Positions 7,542-13,838 of a DNA stretch of 15,226 bases are shown one piece after another. The notes below the pieces were generated by a model that saw only the letters and a list, made by a program, of their open reading frames with translations, made no database searches and was not told the DNA's origin. The stretch is from positions 1-15,226 of the forward strand of contig JALOLI010000004.1 of NCBI GenBank assembly GCA_025456165.1, in the 5' to 3' direction. Both the position numbers and the translations under genes were made by a program. Position 1 is the stretch's first letter, and the number at the start of each line of letters is the position of its first letter. This stretch comes from Acidimicrobiia bacterium (GTDB taxonomy: Bacteria; Actinomycetota; Acidimicrobiia; UBA5794; UBA11373).

Positions 7542-7657
7542 GCGTGCATCGTCGGAACGGCGCCCTCAGTCCCGATGCGGCCTCCTGGCTGCGCGAGATG
7601 CGTCGTCCGACCGACTGCAGCAGCCACCCTTCAATTCCTAAAGGGGGATGCCAGCCT

Positions 7658-8680
7658 ATGGCCGAGCAGTTCGCCGTGACGCAGATTCCCGGTGCCGAGA
7701 CCGGGGAGATCCCGCCCTCGCCCGTCGACCGTGACGAGAAGACGGCTTTCATCTACTCGCTCGTCGACCCCATCTGGGACATCGACACCCTTCCGCTGAC
7801 CTACACCAACTCGCGTTGGTCGGCGTTCTTCTACCGGGCCGACGAGAAGCACCTGCGTCGCGTCCTTCCCGACTGCCTTGAGCTCGAGGACGACATCGTC
7901 GAGTTCTGGTACGTCGACCACAACCACACCATGCTCGGCCCGTACGGCGAGATGGGTGTGACCGTGGCCGCCTCCCACAAGGGTGGCGACGGCAAGACGT
8001 ACTACGCCGGGTACTACCCCTACATGTACCTCACGCAGGACGCCGCGATCGACGCCGGTCGCGTGCTGGGCTTCCCCAAGAAGGAGGCCTTCATCCGCGT
8101 GCTGGAGCACGGTGGGGCGCCTGACGACGGCTACGGCCTCGAGACCAAGCAGTACCAGTTCGACTACTTCTCGTTCCTGATGGTCCGGAACGGGTACGTG
8201 CTGCACTCGGCCACCGGGAAGTACGACGACGCCGACCTGTCGGCCAAGCCGGCCTTCTACGGCAACACCGAGTACGGCCGCATGAACATGAAGGTCGTGA
8301 CGAGCCCGGACATCGCCCAGTCCGAGTGGCAGCTGGTCTACCTGCCCTCGCTGGTCACCAAGGACCTGGCCACCGCCATGGGCCGCCCCGAGAGCGAGGG
8401 CTCCCACCGCTTCCAGGTCAAGCCGGAGTCGATCCGGACCGCCTCGCCGTCCAGCATCAACTGGTTCATGCAGGCGACTCCGTACGACAACCTCGGCCAC
8501 GAGCTGCCGCCGAAGGAGCTGATCGGTCTCATGACCTTCAGCTTCGACCTCATCATCCCGGCCGGCCAGACCCTGTGGACGGAGACCTACACCCGCGACG
8601 CCACGTGGGCCGGCGCCGCCAAGCCGTACCGCTTCGGTCTGCGTCACCGCTTCCCGAAGCCCGTCGGCCTCGGCGCGTAG
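7658..8680 (+). CDS. Acetoacetate decarboxylase-family protein, first copy
   Basis: A cytoplasmic enzyme of the acetoacetate-decarboxylase fold, 340 residues, clearly longer than classical Clostridium enzymes of about 245. The extra length is mainly an N-terminal extension of about 25 residues and insertions in the middle and C-terminal half. Key positions can be matched: Arg53 in YTNSRW (Arg29 of the clostridial enzyme), Glu98 in GPYGEMG (Glu76), and Lys141-Lys142 in GFPKKEA (the Schiff-base Lys115 with its pKa-tuning neighbour). The equivalent of Glu61 is not obvious. It could be a decarboxylase of a beta-keto acid, or, as some family members do, an aldolase/dehydratase working through the same lysine. 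AAGGGGGA precedes the ATG at 7658. An in-frame extension to 7286 is rejected because it enters the divergent promoters. Its codons (many CGT, CTT, TTC, GAC) suggest high expression. Confidence 0.85.
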   Translation: MAEQFAVTQIPGAETGEIPPSPVDRDEKTAFIYSLVDPIWDIDTLPLTYTNSRWSAFFYRADEKHLRRVLPDCLELEDDIVEFWYVDHNHTMLGPYGEMGVTVAASHKGGDGKTYYAGYYPYMYLTQDAAIDAGRVLGFPKKEAFIRVLEHGGAPDDGYGLETKQYQFDYFSFLMVRNGYVLHSATGKYDDADLSAKPAFYGNTEYGRMNMKVVTSPDIAQSEWQLVYLPSLVTKDLATAMGRPESEGSHRFQVKPESIRTASPSSINWFMQATPYDNLGHELPPKELIGLMTFSFDLIIPAGQTLWTETYTRDATWAGAAKPYRFGLRHRFPKPVGLGA

Positions 8681-8704
8681 CGACACGACCCTCACTCCCC
8701 CGGA

Positions 8705-8732
8705 CGGGGGCCCGGCCTGGCCCGGGTCCCCG
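8705..8732 (+). promoter_or_regulatory. Hairpin between the two ADC-like genes
   Basis: GGGGCCCGG and CCGGGTCCCC can pair (one bulged T) around a short loop in the 82-base gap. No T tract follows, so this is more likely an mRNA stability or processing element than a terminator; both genes could still be read from one promoter. Confidence 0.4.
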
Positions 8733-8762
8733 CACCGGATCCCGTCGAAGGAGGCTTAGCGC

Positions 8763-9779
8763 ATGGCGCAGCTGAACGTCACGAGCGTTCCGTGGGTCGA
8801 CTCGGGCGACGCCCCGCCGCTCGCTCTGGACCGTGACAAGCGCGACATCATCTCGCAGGGCATCGCGGACCCGCTCGTCGACTACGACATCGTCCCGCTG
8901 ACCTACACCAACTCCCGTTGGTCGGCGTTCTTCTACCGGTGCGACGAGAAGGACCTGAAGCACATCCTTCCGAAGTGCCTGGAGCTCGAGGACGACGTCA
9001 TTGAGTTCTGGTACGTGGACCACCTGCACACCGGCCTCGGCCCGTACGGCGAGATGGGCGTCACCGTCTCGGCGTCGTGCAAGGGCTCGGATGGCAACAC
9101 GTACTACGGCGGGTACTACCCGTACATGTACCTCACGCAGGACGCGGCCGTGTTCGCCGGCCGGGAGCCCTTCGGCTTCCCGAAGAAGATCGCCTACATC
9201 GTCACCCAGGAGCACGGTGGCAAGGAGGACGACGGCTACGGCGGCTTCGGCAACGACTACTTCAACTTCACCCTCGAGCGTCGCGGCTACCTGATCCACA
9301 CCGCGACCGGCCGCTACGACGACGCCGAGCTTCCCGCGAAGCCCGCGTTCTACGGCGACCCGCGCTACGGGCGGATGAACCTCCGGCTCATCACCGACCC
9401 GTCGCTTCGCACCACCAAGTGGGACCTGACCTACCTTCCCTCCGAGGTCACCAAGGCGACCGCCATCGCCATGGGCCGCCCGGAGACCGAGGGCCAGCAC
9501 CGGTTCCAGCTCAAGCCCGAGTCGATCCGCACGGCCTCGGCCAACGCGATCCGCACCTGGGCCCTGCAGGCCACGCCGTTCGACAACCTCGGCGCGATGA
9601 TGCCGGTCAAGGAGCTCGTGGGTCTCATGAGCTTCAACTTCGACCTGATCATCCCCGGCGCGCAGACCGTCTGGACCCAGACGATCGAGCGCACCGACGA
9701 GGACATCGCGGACCTGCTCTTCGCGACGCCGTACCAGTACACGATGCGGCACCGCTTCCCGAAGCCCCCGGGCGTCTGA
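8763..9779 (+). CDS. Acetoacetate decarboxylase-family protein, second copy
   Basis: A 338-residue paralogue of the preceding gene, alike along nearly its whole length, with long identical blocks such as PLTYTNSRWSAFFYR, GPYGEMGVTV and YYPYMYLTQDAA. The matched active-site residues are kept: Arg52, Glu97 and Lys141-Lys142 in GFGFPKKIA. So both copies look catalytically competent and neither is a decayed duplicate. Differences cluster in the N-terminal 35 residues and in the segment after the lysine pair, which may mean different substrates or a heteromeric complex. GGAGG lies 9 bases before the ATG at 8763. It is followed directly by a strong terminator, so the two-gene unit ends here. Function within the ADC superfamily is not resolved. 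Confidence 0.85.
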   Translation: MAQLNVTSVPWVDSGDAPPLALDRDKRDIISQGIADPLVDYDIVPLTYTNSRWSAFFYRCDEKDLKHILPKCLELEDDVIEFWYVDHLHTGLGPYGEMGVTVSASCKGSDGNTYYGGYYPYMYLTQDAAVFAGREPFGFPKKIAYIVTQEHGGKEDDGYGGFGNDYFNFTLERRGYLIHTATGRYDDAELPAKPAFYGDPRYGRMNLRLITDPSLRTTKWDLTYLPSEVTKATAIAMGRPETEGQHRFQLKPESIRTASANAIRTWALQATPFDNLGAMMPVKELVGLMSFNFDLIIPGAQTVWTQTIERTDEDIADLLFATPYQYTMRHRFPKPPGV

Positions 9780-9801
9780 TCCACCGACCCCCAGGCTTCA
9801 C

Positions 9802-9838
9802 CCGCCGGCCGGGCCCTGTGCCCGGCCGGCGGCGTTTT
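9802..9838 (+). terminator. Strong intrinsic terminator after the ADC-like pair
   Basis: Exact 13-bp arms (CCGCCGGCCGGGC at 9802-9814, GCCCGGCCGGCGG at 9820-9832) with loop CCTGT are followed by CGTTTT. It starts 23 bases past the stop of the second gene. Confidence 0.85.
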
Positions 9839-9874
9839 GGCGTGCGCTCCGACCGTGCGTCCGACCTTCCCCGG

Positions 9875-9887
9875 TAGGCTCCACGCC
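9875..9887 (+). promoter_or_regulatory. Leaderless-type -10 element of the tyrosinase gene
   Basis: TAGGCT at 9875-9880 lies 7 bases before the GTG start at 9888, so transcription would begin at or next to the start codon. There is no Shine-Dalgarno. No convincing -35 is seen. Confidence 0.5.
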
Positions 9888-11087
9888 GTGGTGCGCCCCC
9901 GCACGCTCATCATCGGCCTGGCCCTCGCCGCCCTCGCCGGCGCCCCGGCCCTCGCCGCGCCCGGCCACGCCGGCCACCCGGCCCCCGCGGCCGCCGATCC
10001 GGTCCGCACCGGGCCCCCGGTCGTCTACCGGGCCGCGGGCCCGCCCCGCGTGCGCAAGGCGGTCACCGACCTCACCGCGAGCGAGCGCGCCCGCCTGGTG
10101 CGCGCCATCCTCATCACCAAGCGCACCCCCTCCCCCTGGGACCGGCGCTTCTCGGTCTATGACAACTTCGTCTGGTGGCACCGGCAGGCCTTCGCCTGCT
10201 CGGTCGACCAGGCCCACATGCGCCCGGCCTTCCTGCCCTGGCACCGGCAGTTCCTGTTCATGTTCGAGTCGGCGCTCCGGCGCTACTCCGGCGATGCCAC
10301 CGTGACCCTGCCCTTCTGGGACTGGACCGACCCCCGGGCGATCGGCGCGGTCTTCCGCCGCGACCTCATGGGCCCGAACGGCGACCCCGCCCAGGGCTTC
10401 GCGGTCACCGAGGGCCCCTTCCGCAAGGGGCGCTGGCGCCTGACCGTCCTCGACCCGCGGGTACAGGACCGAAACCAGATCACCCACCTCACCCGGCGCT
10501 TCGGCTCCATGCGCTTCGGCGGGACGCTGCCCACCCGCGCCTCGGTGCTCGCCGCCCTGCGGCTCCCCGACTACGACGTGCCGCCCTACAGCTCGGCCTC
10601 GGATCCGTCCCTGAGCTTCCGCAACAACCTCGAGGGCTGGCGGGGCATGCTCGGGGGCACCTGCCGCGCGGGCTGGATGGACCCGGTCGCCGGCCGCGGC
10701 CGGCCCCGGCGCGCCCTGCACAACCTGGTCCACACCTGGGTCGGGGGCGAGCTGCCCCCACTGGCCGACGACATCGGCGGCACCATGACCCTGAACACCT
10801 CCCTGAACGACCCGGTCTTCTGGCTCCACCACGCGAACATCGACCGCCTCTGGGCCATCTGGCAGCGCCGCCACCCCGGGGCGGCGGGCTATGCCCCGGT
10901 CCGGGCCGGCGGCCTCCCCTACGGCCAGAACCTCGCCGAGCCCATGTGGCCCTGGCGCCAGGCGGGCCTGTACGTCGCACCGGTCTCGGTGCTCTCCACC
11001 CGGGCCATGGGCTACGTCTACGCCCCCGCCCCGGCCGCCCGGGGTGGCATCCTGCGGCGCCCCGCCGCGCCCGCGGTCACCGGGTAG
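9888..11087 (+). CDS. Secreted tyrosinase-family type-3 copper oxidase
   Basis: A 399-residue exported protein with a binuclear copper site, expected to hydroxylate and/or oxidise phenols to quinones outside the cell membrane. The signal peptide is VVRPRTLIIGLALAALAGAP then ALA-AP, cut near residue 24. CuA ligands are His98, His110 (QAHMRPAF) and His119 (LPWHRQF). The last two are 9 residues apart, as in Streptomyces enzymes. CuB has His278-Asn279 and His282 (LHNLVHTWVGG) and the LHHANIDRLW segment with His314-His315. The Asn after the first CuB His is present. The usual water-holding Glu nine residues before that His is not seen, which could weaken monophenolase activity. GTG 9888 is preferred over GTG 9891 for its -10 spacing; a TTG at 9837 lies inside the terminator. 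No MelC1-type copper caddie is encoded next to it. Confidence 0.9.
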   Translation: MVRPRTLIIGLALAALAGAPALAAPGHAGHPAPAAADPVRTGPPVVYRAAGPPRVRKAVTDLTASERARLVRAILITKRTPSPWDRRFSVYDNFVWWHRQAFACSVDQAHMRPAFLPWHRQFLFMFESALRRYSGDATVTLPFWDWTDPRAIGAVFRRDLMGPNGDPAQGFAVTEGPFRKGRWRLTVLDPRVQDRNQITHLTRRFGSMRFGGTLPTRASVLAALRLPDYDVPPYSSASDPSLSFRNNLEGWRGMLGGTCRAGWMDPVAGRGRPRRALHNLVHTWVGGELPPLADDIGGTMTLNTSLNDPVFWLHHANIDRLWAIWQRRHPGAAGYAPVRAGGLPYGQNLAEPMWPWRQAGLYVAPVSVLSTRAMGYVYAPAPAARGGILRRPAAPAVTG

Positions 11088-11118
11088 CGGTCCTCCGCCG
11101 CCCCCATCCGCTGCCACT

Positions 11119-11162
11119 ATGCCTGGGCATACCGGCATATGGGCATGCCGGCAGCGTGGCAT
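11119..11162 (+). repeat. Array 1: 8-bp-period GGCAT repeats, candidate centromere/operator before parA
   Basis: An inverted start ATGCC (11119-11123), two bases, then GGCAT at 11126, 11134, 11142 and 11158, with the decayed unit GGCAG at 11150. All direct units are exactly 8 bp apart. The consensus unit is GGCATAYN. The first two units form the palindrome ATGCC-TG-GGCAT. A further GGCAT at 11230, still in 8-bp phase (72 bp on), overlaps the parA start. Position upstream of parA and tandem short units match the parS sites of type Ib partition systems, where ribbon-helix-helix proteins bind tandem 7-10 bp units. Confidence 0.75.
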
Positions 11163-11221
11163 ATCGGCGGCGGGGCCGGTGGCCATCGGCCCAGCCGGCA
11201 GGACTCACGGCCATGAGGGCG

Positions 11222-11234
11222 TACTCTCAGGCAT
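11222..11234 (+). promoter_or_regulatory. Leaderless-type promoter of parA with overlapping GGCAT unit
   Basis: TACTCT at 11222-11227 is 7 bases before the ATG at 11235, the same spacing as at the tyrosinase gene. GGCAT at 11230-11234 covers the presumed transcription start, which fits repression by the protein that binds array 1. Confidence 0.5.
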
Positions 11235-12020
11235 ATGGACGGCAACGGAGCTCGGCCTGCGCGCATCGTCACCGTCGCCGCGACCAAGGGCGGCGTCGGC
11301 AAGACCACCCTGGCGTATGAGCTTTCGGCCGCGCTCGGGGGGGTGCTGGTGGACCTGGACTGGGACTCCGGCGGCGCCACCCGCCGCTGGGGCTTCGATC
11401 CGGCCGCCCGCCGCCGCGCGCCCCTGCTGGACGCCCTGGAGTCGGCGCCCGAGGGGCGCCCGCCCCACGCCTATCGCCGCAAGGGCCACCCGGCCCTCGT
11501 GCCGTCCCACCCGGGCCTCTCCGAGGCGGCCGACGGGGCGCTCGACCACGGGGTGATCGCCGACGCGCTCGCCGCCTGGGCCGCGGCGTGGGGGGTCGGG
11601 TGGGTGGTGGTCGACACCCATCCGGGCATCAACTCGATCACCGTGGGGGCCCTGGCCGCCGCCGACCTCATCGTGGTCCCCGCGGTGCTCGCCCCGAGCG
11701 AGCTGGATGCGCTGGAGGGGATGCTCGGCGACCTCGCCGGGGGCGGCTACCGGCTGATGATCACCCTGAACAAGCTCCCGGCCGCCCCGCCCCGGCGCCT
11801 GCTCGCCCGGCTGGAGGCCCTGGTGGCCGCCGCCGGGCCGGCCTACGGGGGCGGCGCCGACCTCGTGGTCGGGCCGGCGGTGAGCCACCACGGCTGGATC
11901 GACCGGCGCGCGCGCCGGAGCGCCCTGGTCCTGCAGCCTGCGCCGGGCCGGCGCACGGAGCTTGCCGCCGGTGAGCTTCGCCGCCTGGCCGACGCCGTGG
12001 AAGGAGCCGCCCGTGGCTGA
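11235..12020 (+). CDS. parA: ParA-type partition ATPase (small, type Ib-like)
   Basis: A 261-residue P-loop ATPase that would move or position replicon copies over the nucleoid. The deviant Walker A KGGVGKTT spans residues 18-25 and includes the signature lysine Lys18. Walker A' is VDLDWDSGG with Asp42, Walker B is VVVDTHPG with Asp127, and the PSELDALEG segment follows. There is no N-terminal helix-turn-helix, so it is the short form that cannot bind its own operator and relies on the small partner protein. The ATG at 11235 has no ribosome site, consistent with a leaderless mRNA. The gene overlaps the next by 8 bases. A repeat array just upstream completes a three-part partition locus. Plasmid partition is favoured over other MinD/ParA roles because of the rep gene nearby. 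Confidence 0.88.
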   Translation: MDGNGARPARIVTVAATKGGVGKTTLAYELSAALGGVLVDLDWDSGGATRRWGFDPAARRRAPLLDALESAPEGRPPHAYRRKGHPALVPSHPGLSEAADGALDHGVIADALAAWAAAWGVGWVVVDTHPGINSITVGALAAADLIVVPAVLAPSELDALEGMLGDLAGGGYRLMITLNKLPAAPPRRLLARLEALVAAAGPAYGGGADLVVGPAVSHHGWIDRRARRSALVLQPAPGRRTELAAGELRRLADAVEGAARG

Positions 12021-12483
12021 CCCCACCCCGAGTCCCGACGGCCTGGCCGAGGCCCGGGCCCGCGCCGAGCGCCGAAGCGCGCGCGCGCCACGCACCCTCC
12101 CGCCCTCCCGCCGCCAGGGCGCCCCGGAGGCCGGCGCGGCCCCACCGGCGGCCTCACCGGCGGCCCCACCGGCGCCGGTGCGCACGCCCCGCCCCCGCGT
12201 GCCCAAGGCCCCCGCCCCCGCTCCCGCCCCCCCCGGAGCCGCGGCGCCGGGCATCGACCTCTCGGGGCTCGCCGACGCCCCCACGGTGGGGCTCACCGCC
12301 CGCATCCGGGTGCCCCTGGACCGCCGGATCGTCGGCCTGGTCAGGGCCCTGCAGGATGAGGGGGTGCGCACCTCCAAGATCGAGCTGATCGAGATGCTGA
12401 TCTCCGAGCTGCCCGAGGAGCTCACCCCGGCCTTCCGGGCCCGGGTCGAGGCCTTCCGCGCGCGGGCCGGCCGCCAGCGCTAG
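12013..12483 (+). CDS. Small ParB-like protein with C-terminal ribbon-helix-helix domain
   Basis: A 156-residue protein starting at GTG 12013, with GGAG about 7 bases upstream and 8 bases overlap with parA. Residues 10-80 are Ala/Pro/Arg-rich and probably disordered; basic N-terminal tails of such partners usually stimulate the ParA ATPase. Residues about 93-133 look like a ribbon-helix-helix: strand GLTARIRVPL, helix DRRIVGLVRALQDEG, turn VRTSK, helix IELIEMLISELP. This fold binds short tandem repeats as dimers, so it is the natural ligand of the 8-bp arrays at 11119 and 13811 and a likely autorepressor of parA. No classical ParB HTH or CTPase motif is present. The RHH call is made by eye from the strand-helix-helix pattern and hydrophobic spacing, not by a search. 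I do not recognise a specific family. Confidence 0.7.
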   Translation: MADPTPSPDGLAEARARAERRSARAPRTLPPSRRQGAPEAGAAPPAASPAAPPAPVRTPRPRVPKAPAPAPAPPGAAAPGIDLSGLADAPTVGLTARIRVPLDRRIVGLVRALQDEGVRTSKIELIEMLISELPEELTPAFRARVEAFRARAGRQR

Positions 12484-12528
12484 CGGCCCGGTGATCCCCG
12501 CGGGCCCGGCGCCCGTACCCCACCCCAG

Positions 12529-13125
12529 ATGGGACTCCTCCGCCGCAGCCCGGACCCCGCCACGCTCGCCGACGAGGAGCTCATCGCGCTGGTCGCCGGC
12601 GGCGACGAGCGCGCCTTCGCCTGCCTGTACGACCGCCACGCCCGGGTGGCCTGGGCCCTCGCCCACCGGCTGCTCGGCGAGCGCACCGCCGCGGAGGACC
12701 TGGTCCAGGAGGCGTTCCTGGCCCTGTGGCGCGGGGCGGCGGGCTACCGCCCGAGCCGCGGCGGGGTGCGCACGTGGCTCCTGGCCATCCTGCGCAACCG
12801 CGGCATCGACCGCCTGCGCACCCAGGGCGCCCAGGCCCGGCGGCAGGGGCTGCTCGAGCAGGAGGAGCAGGTGCTGCGCCCGGCCGGCGCGCCGGCCGAG
12901 GAGGCCGCCCTCGGCGCGGTGCAGGGCCAGGCGGTGCGGCGGGCGCTCGCCCAGCTGCCCGACGACCAGCGCGAGGTCCTTCGCCTGGCCTACTACGGCG
13001 GGTTCACCCATCATGAGATCGCCGACCTGCTCGGGGTCCCGCTCGGCACCGTGAAGAGCCGCATGCGTCTCGGCCTCGAGCGGGTGCGCCGGGCCATCGC
13101 CGGGCCCGAGGGGGTCCTCACGTGA
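12529..13125 (+). CDS. ECF RNA polymerase sigma factor (SigK-like pairing)
   Basis: A 198-residue group-4 sigma factor. Region 2 spans about residues 23-98, with DERAFACLYDRHARVAWALA, the acidic TAAEDLVQEAFLALWRG core-binding helix and SRGGVRTWLLAILRNRGIDR, which would contact the -10. After a short linker, region 4 spans about 136-191, with LAQLPDDQREVLRLAYYGGF and the helix-turn-helix THHEIADLLGVPLGTVKSRM followed by RLGLERVR, which reads the -35. The ATG at 12529 begins 45 bases after the parB-like gene and has no clear ribosome site. TACCCC ends 6 bases before it and could be a non-canonical promoter element. The stop overlaps the anti-sigma start by 4 bases. Its placement inside a partition/replication region is unusual. 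Confidence 0.92.
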   Translation: MGLLRRSPDPATLADEELIALVAGGDERAFACLYDRHARVAWALAHRLLGERTAAEDLVQEAFLALWRGAAGYRPSRGGVRTWLLAILRNRGIDRLRTQGAQARRQGLLEQEEQVLRPAGAPAEEAALGAVQGQAVRRALAQLPDDQREVLRLAYYGGFTHHEIADLLGVPLGTVKSRMRLGLERVRRAIAGPEGVLT

Positions 13126-13811
13126 GCGGCCACGATGAGCTGCGCGACCTGCTCGCCCCGGTGACCCTCGGCGCGGCGACGCCCGAGGAGGCCGCCCGGG
13201 TGCACGCGCACCTTCCCGCCTGCCCGGCCTGCCGGGCGGAGTATGAGGACCTCCAGGCGGCAAGCGACGCGCTCGCCCTCACCCCGCCCCCGGCCGACCC
13301 CCCGGCCGCCCTCCGGCGGCGGGTGCTCGCCGCGGTGCGGGCCGAGGCCCCGGCCGCCCCGGCCCACGCGGCGCGCCCGGGCCGGCGGCTCGGCTGGCCG
13401 GCGCTTGCGGCCGCCCTCGGGGCGGCCTGCCTCGGGCTCCTGGCCTGGAACATCTCCCTCGCCCGCACCCCCGCCGGCGCCGAGCCGGTGCGCCAGGTGG
13501 CCGTGCGCGGGGGGCCGGCCGCCCCGGCGGTCCGCGGCGAGGTGGTCTGGGTGCCCGCCCGGGGGGCGGCGGTCGTGCGCCTGGAGGGCCTGCCCGACCC
13601 CGGGCCCGGCCGGGGCTGGCGCCTGTGGGCCATCCGCGACGGGCGCCCCGAGAGCCTCGGCCAGGTGACCGCGGTCGGCCGCGGCGGCGCCGCGAGCGCC
13701 GGGGTCGCCGGCCTGGCCGGCGTCCAGGCCCTCGCCCTCACGCCCGAGCGGCCCGCCCACCCCGGAGGCCCCACCTCGACCCCGGCCGTGCAGGTGGCCC
13801 TCCCCGCCTGA
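13122..13811 (+). CDS. Anti-sigma factor with zinc-binding ZAS motif and RskA-like outer domain
   Basis: A 229-residue single-pass membrane protein that would hold the preceding sigma factor inactive until a signal causes its release or proteolysis. The cytoplasmic N-terminal domain has the ZAS motif His30-x3-Cys34-x2-Cys37 (HLPACPAC). A basic Pro/Ala linker leads to one membrane helix at about 91-109 (GWPALAAALGAACLGLLAW). The outer part contains WVPARGAAVVRLEGLPDPGP and GWRLWAIRDGRPESLGQVT, typical of the RskA anti-sigma-K C-terminal domain, which in SigK systems is redox- or metal-responsive. The GTG at 13122 overlaps the sigma stop (GTGA), a classic coupled pair. Its stop codon is the first base of the second repeat array. 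The inducing signal cannot be read from the sequence. Confidence 0.88.
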   Translation: MSGHDELRDLLAPVTLGAATPEEAARVHAHLPACPACRAEYEDLQAASDALALTPPPADPPAALRRRVLAAVRAEAPAAPAHAARPGRRLGWPALAAALGAACLGLLAWNISLARTPAGAEPVRQVAVRGGPAAPAVRGEVVWVPARGAAVVRLEGLPDPGPGRGWRLWAIRDGRPESLGQVTAVGRGGAASAGVAGLAGVQALALTPERPAHPGGPTSTPAVQVALPA

Positions 13812-13838
13812 TGCCCTCATGCCCGTATGCCTCGGCAT
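13811..13838 (-). repeat. Array 2: mirror-image copy of the 8-bp GGCAT array
   Basis: ATGCC at 13811, 13819 and 13827, exactly 8 bp apart, then GGCAT at 13834-13838. Read on the minus strand it has the same layout as array 1: inverted ATGCC, two bases, then GGCATAC and further GGCAT units at 8-bp steps. It starts on the last base of the anti-sigma stop codon and extends from its palindromic core toward array 1, so both arrays point inward over the par-sigma block. Confidence 0.72.

Larger units (their letters stand above)
7299..7657. other. Divergent control region between dctP and the ADC-like genes
   Basis: No gene is seen in these 359 bases. They hold two divergent promoters whose -35 elements are about 92 bp apart, two inverted repeats between them, the dctP ribosome site and the first ADC-like gene's ribosome site. 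The base composition is more mixed than in the flanking genes. A plus-strand open frame crosses the whole region but has no family similarity before the ATG at 7658. Confidence 0.6.

Noticed and set aside
7286..7657. N-terminal extension of the first ADC-like gene
   Set aside because: The open frame crosses both divergent promoters; the ATG at 7658 has AAGGGGGA upstream and matches the start of the paralogue.
7631..9752. Minus-strand open frames opposite the two ADC-like genes
   Set aside because: Both are Val/Gly/Arg/His-rich antisense shadows; their similarity to each other only reflects the duplicated genes on the plus strand.
11119..11162. CRISPR array
   Set aside because: Units are 8 bp with no spacers and no cas genes; the structure fits protein-binding repeats.
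9798..11186. Minus-strand open frame opposite the tyrosinase gene
   Set aside because: Low-complexity Gly/Ala/Arg composition and it would cross the terminator and the repeat array; all copper motifs are on the plus strand.
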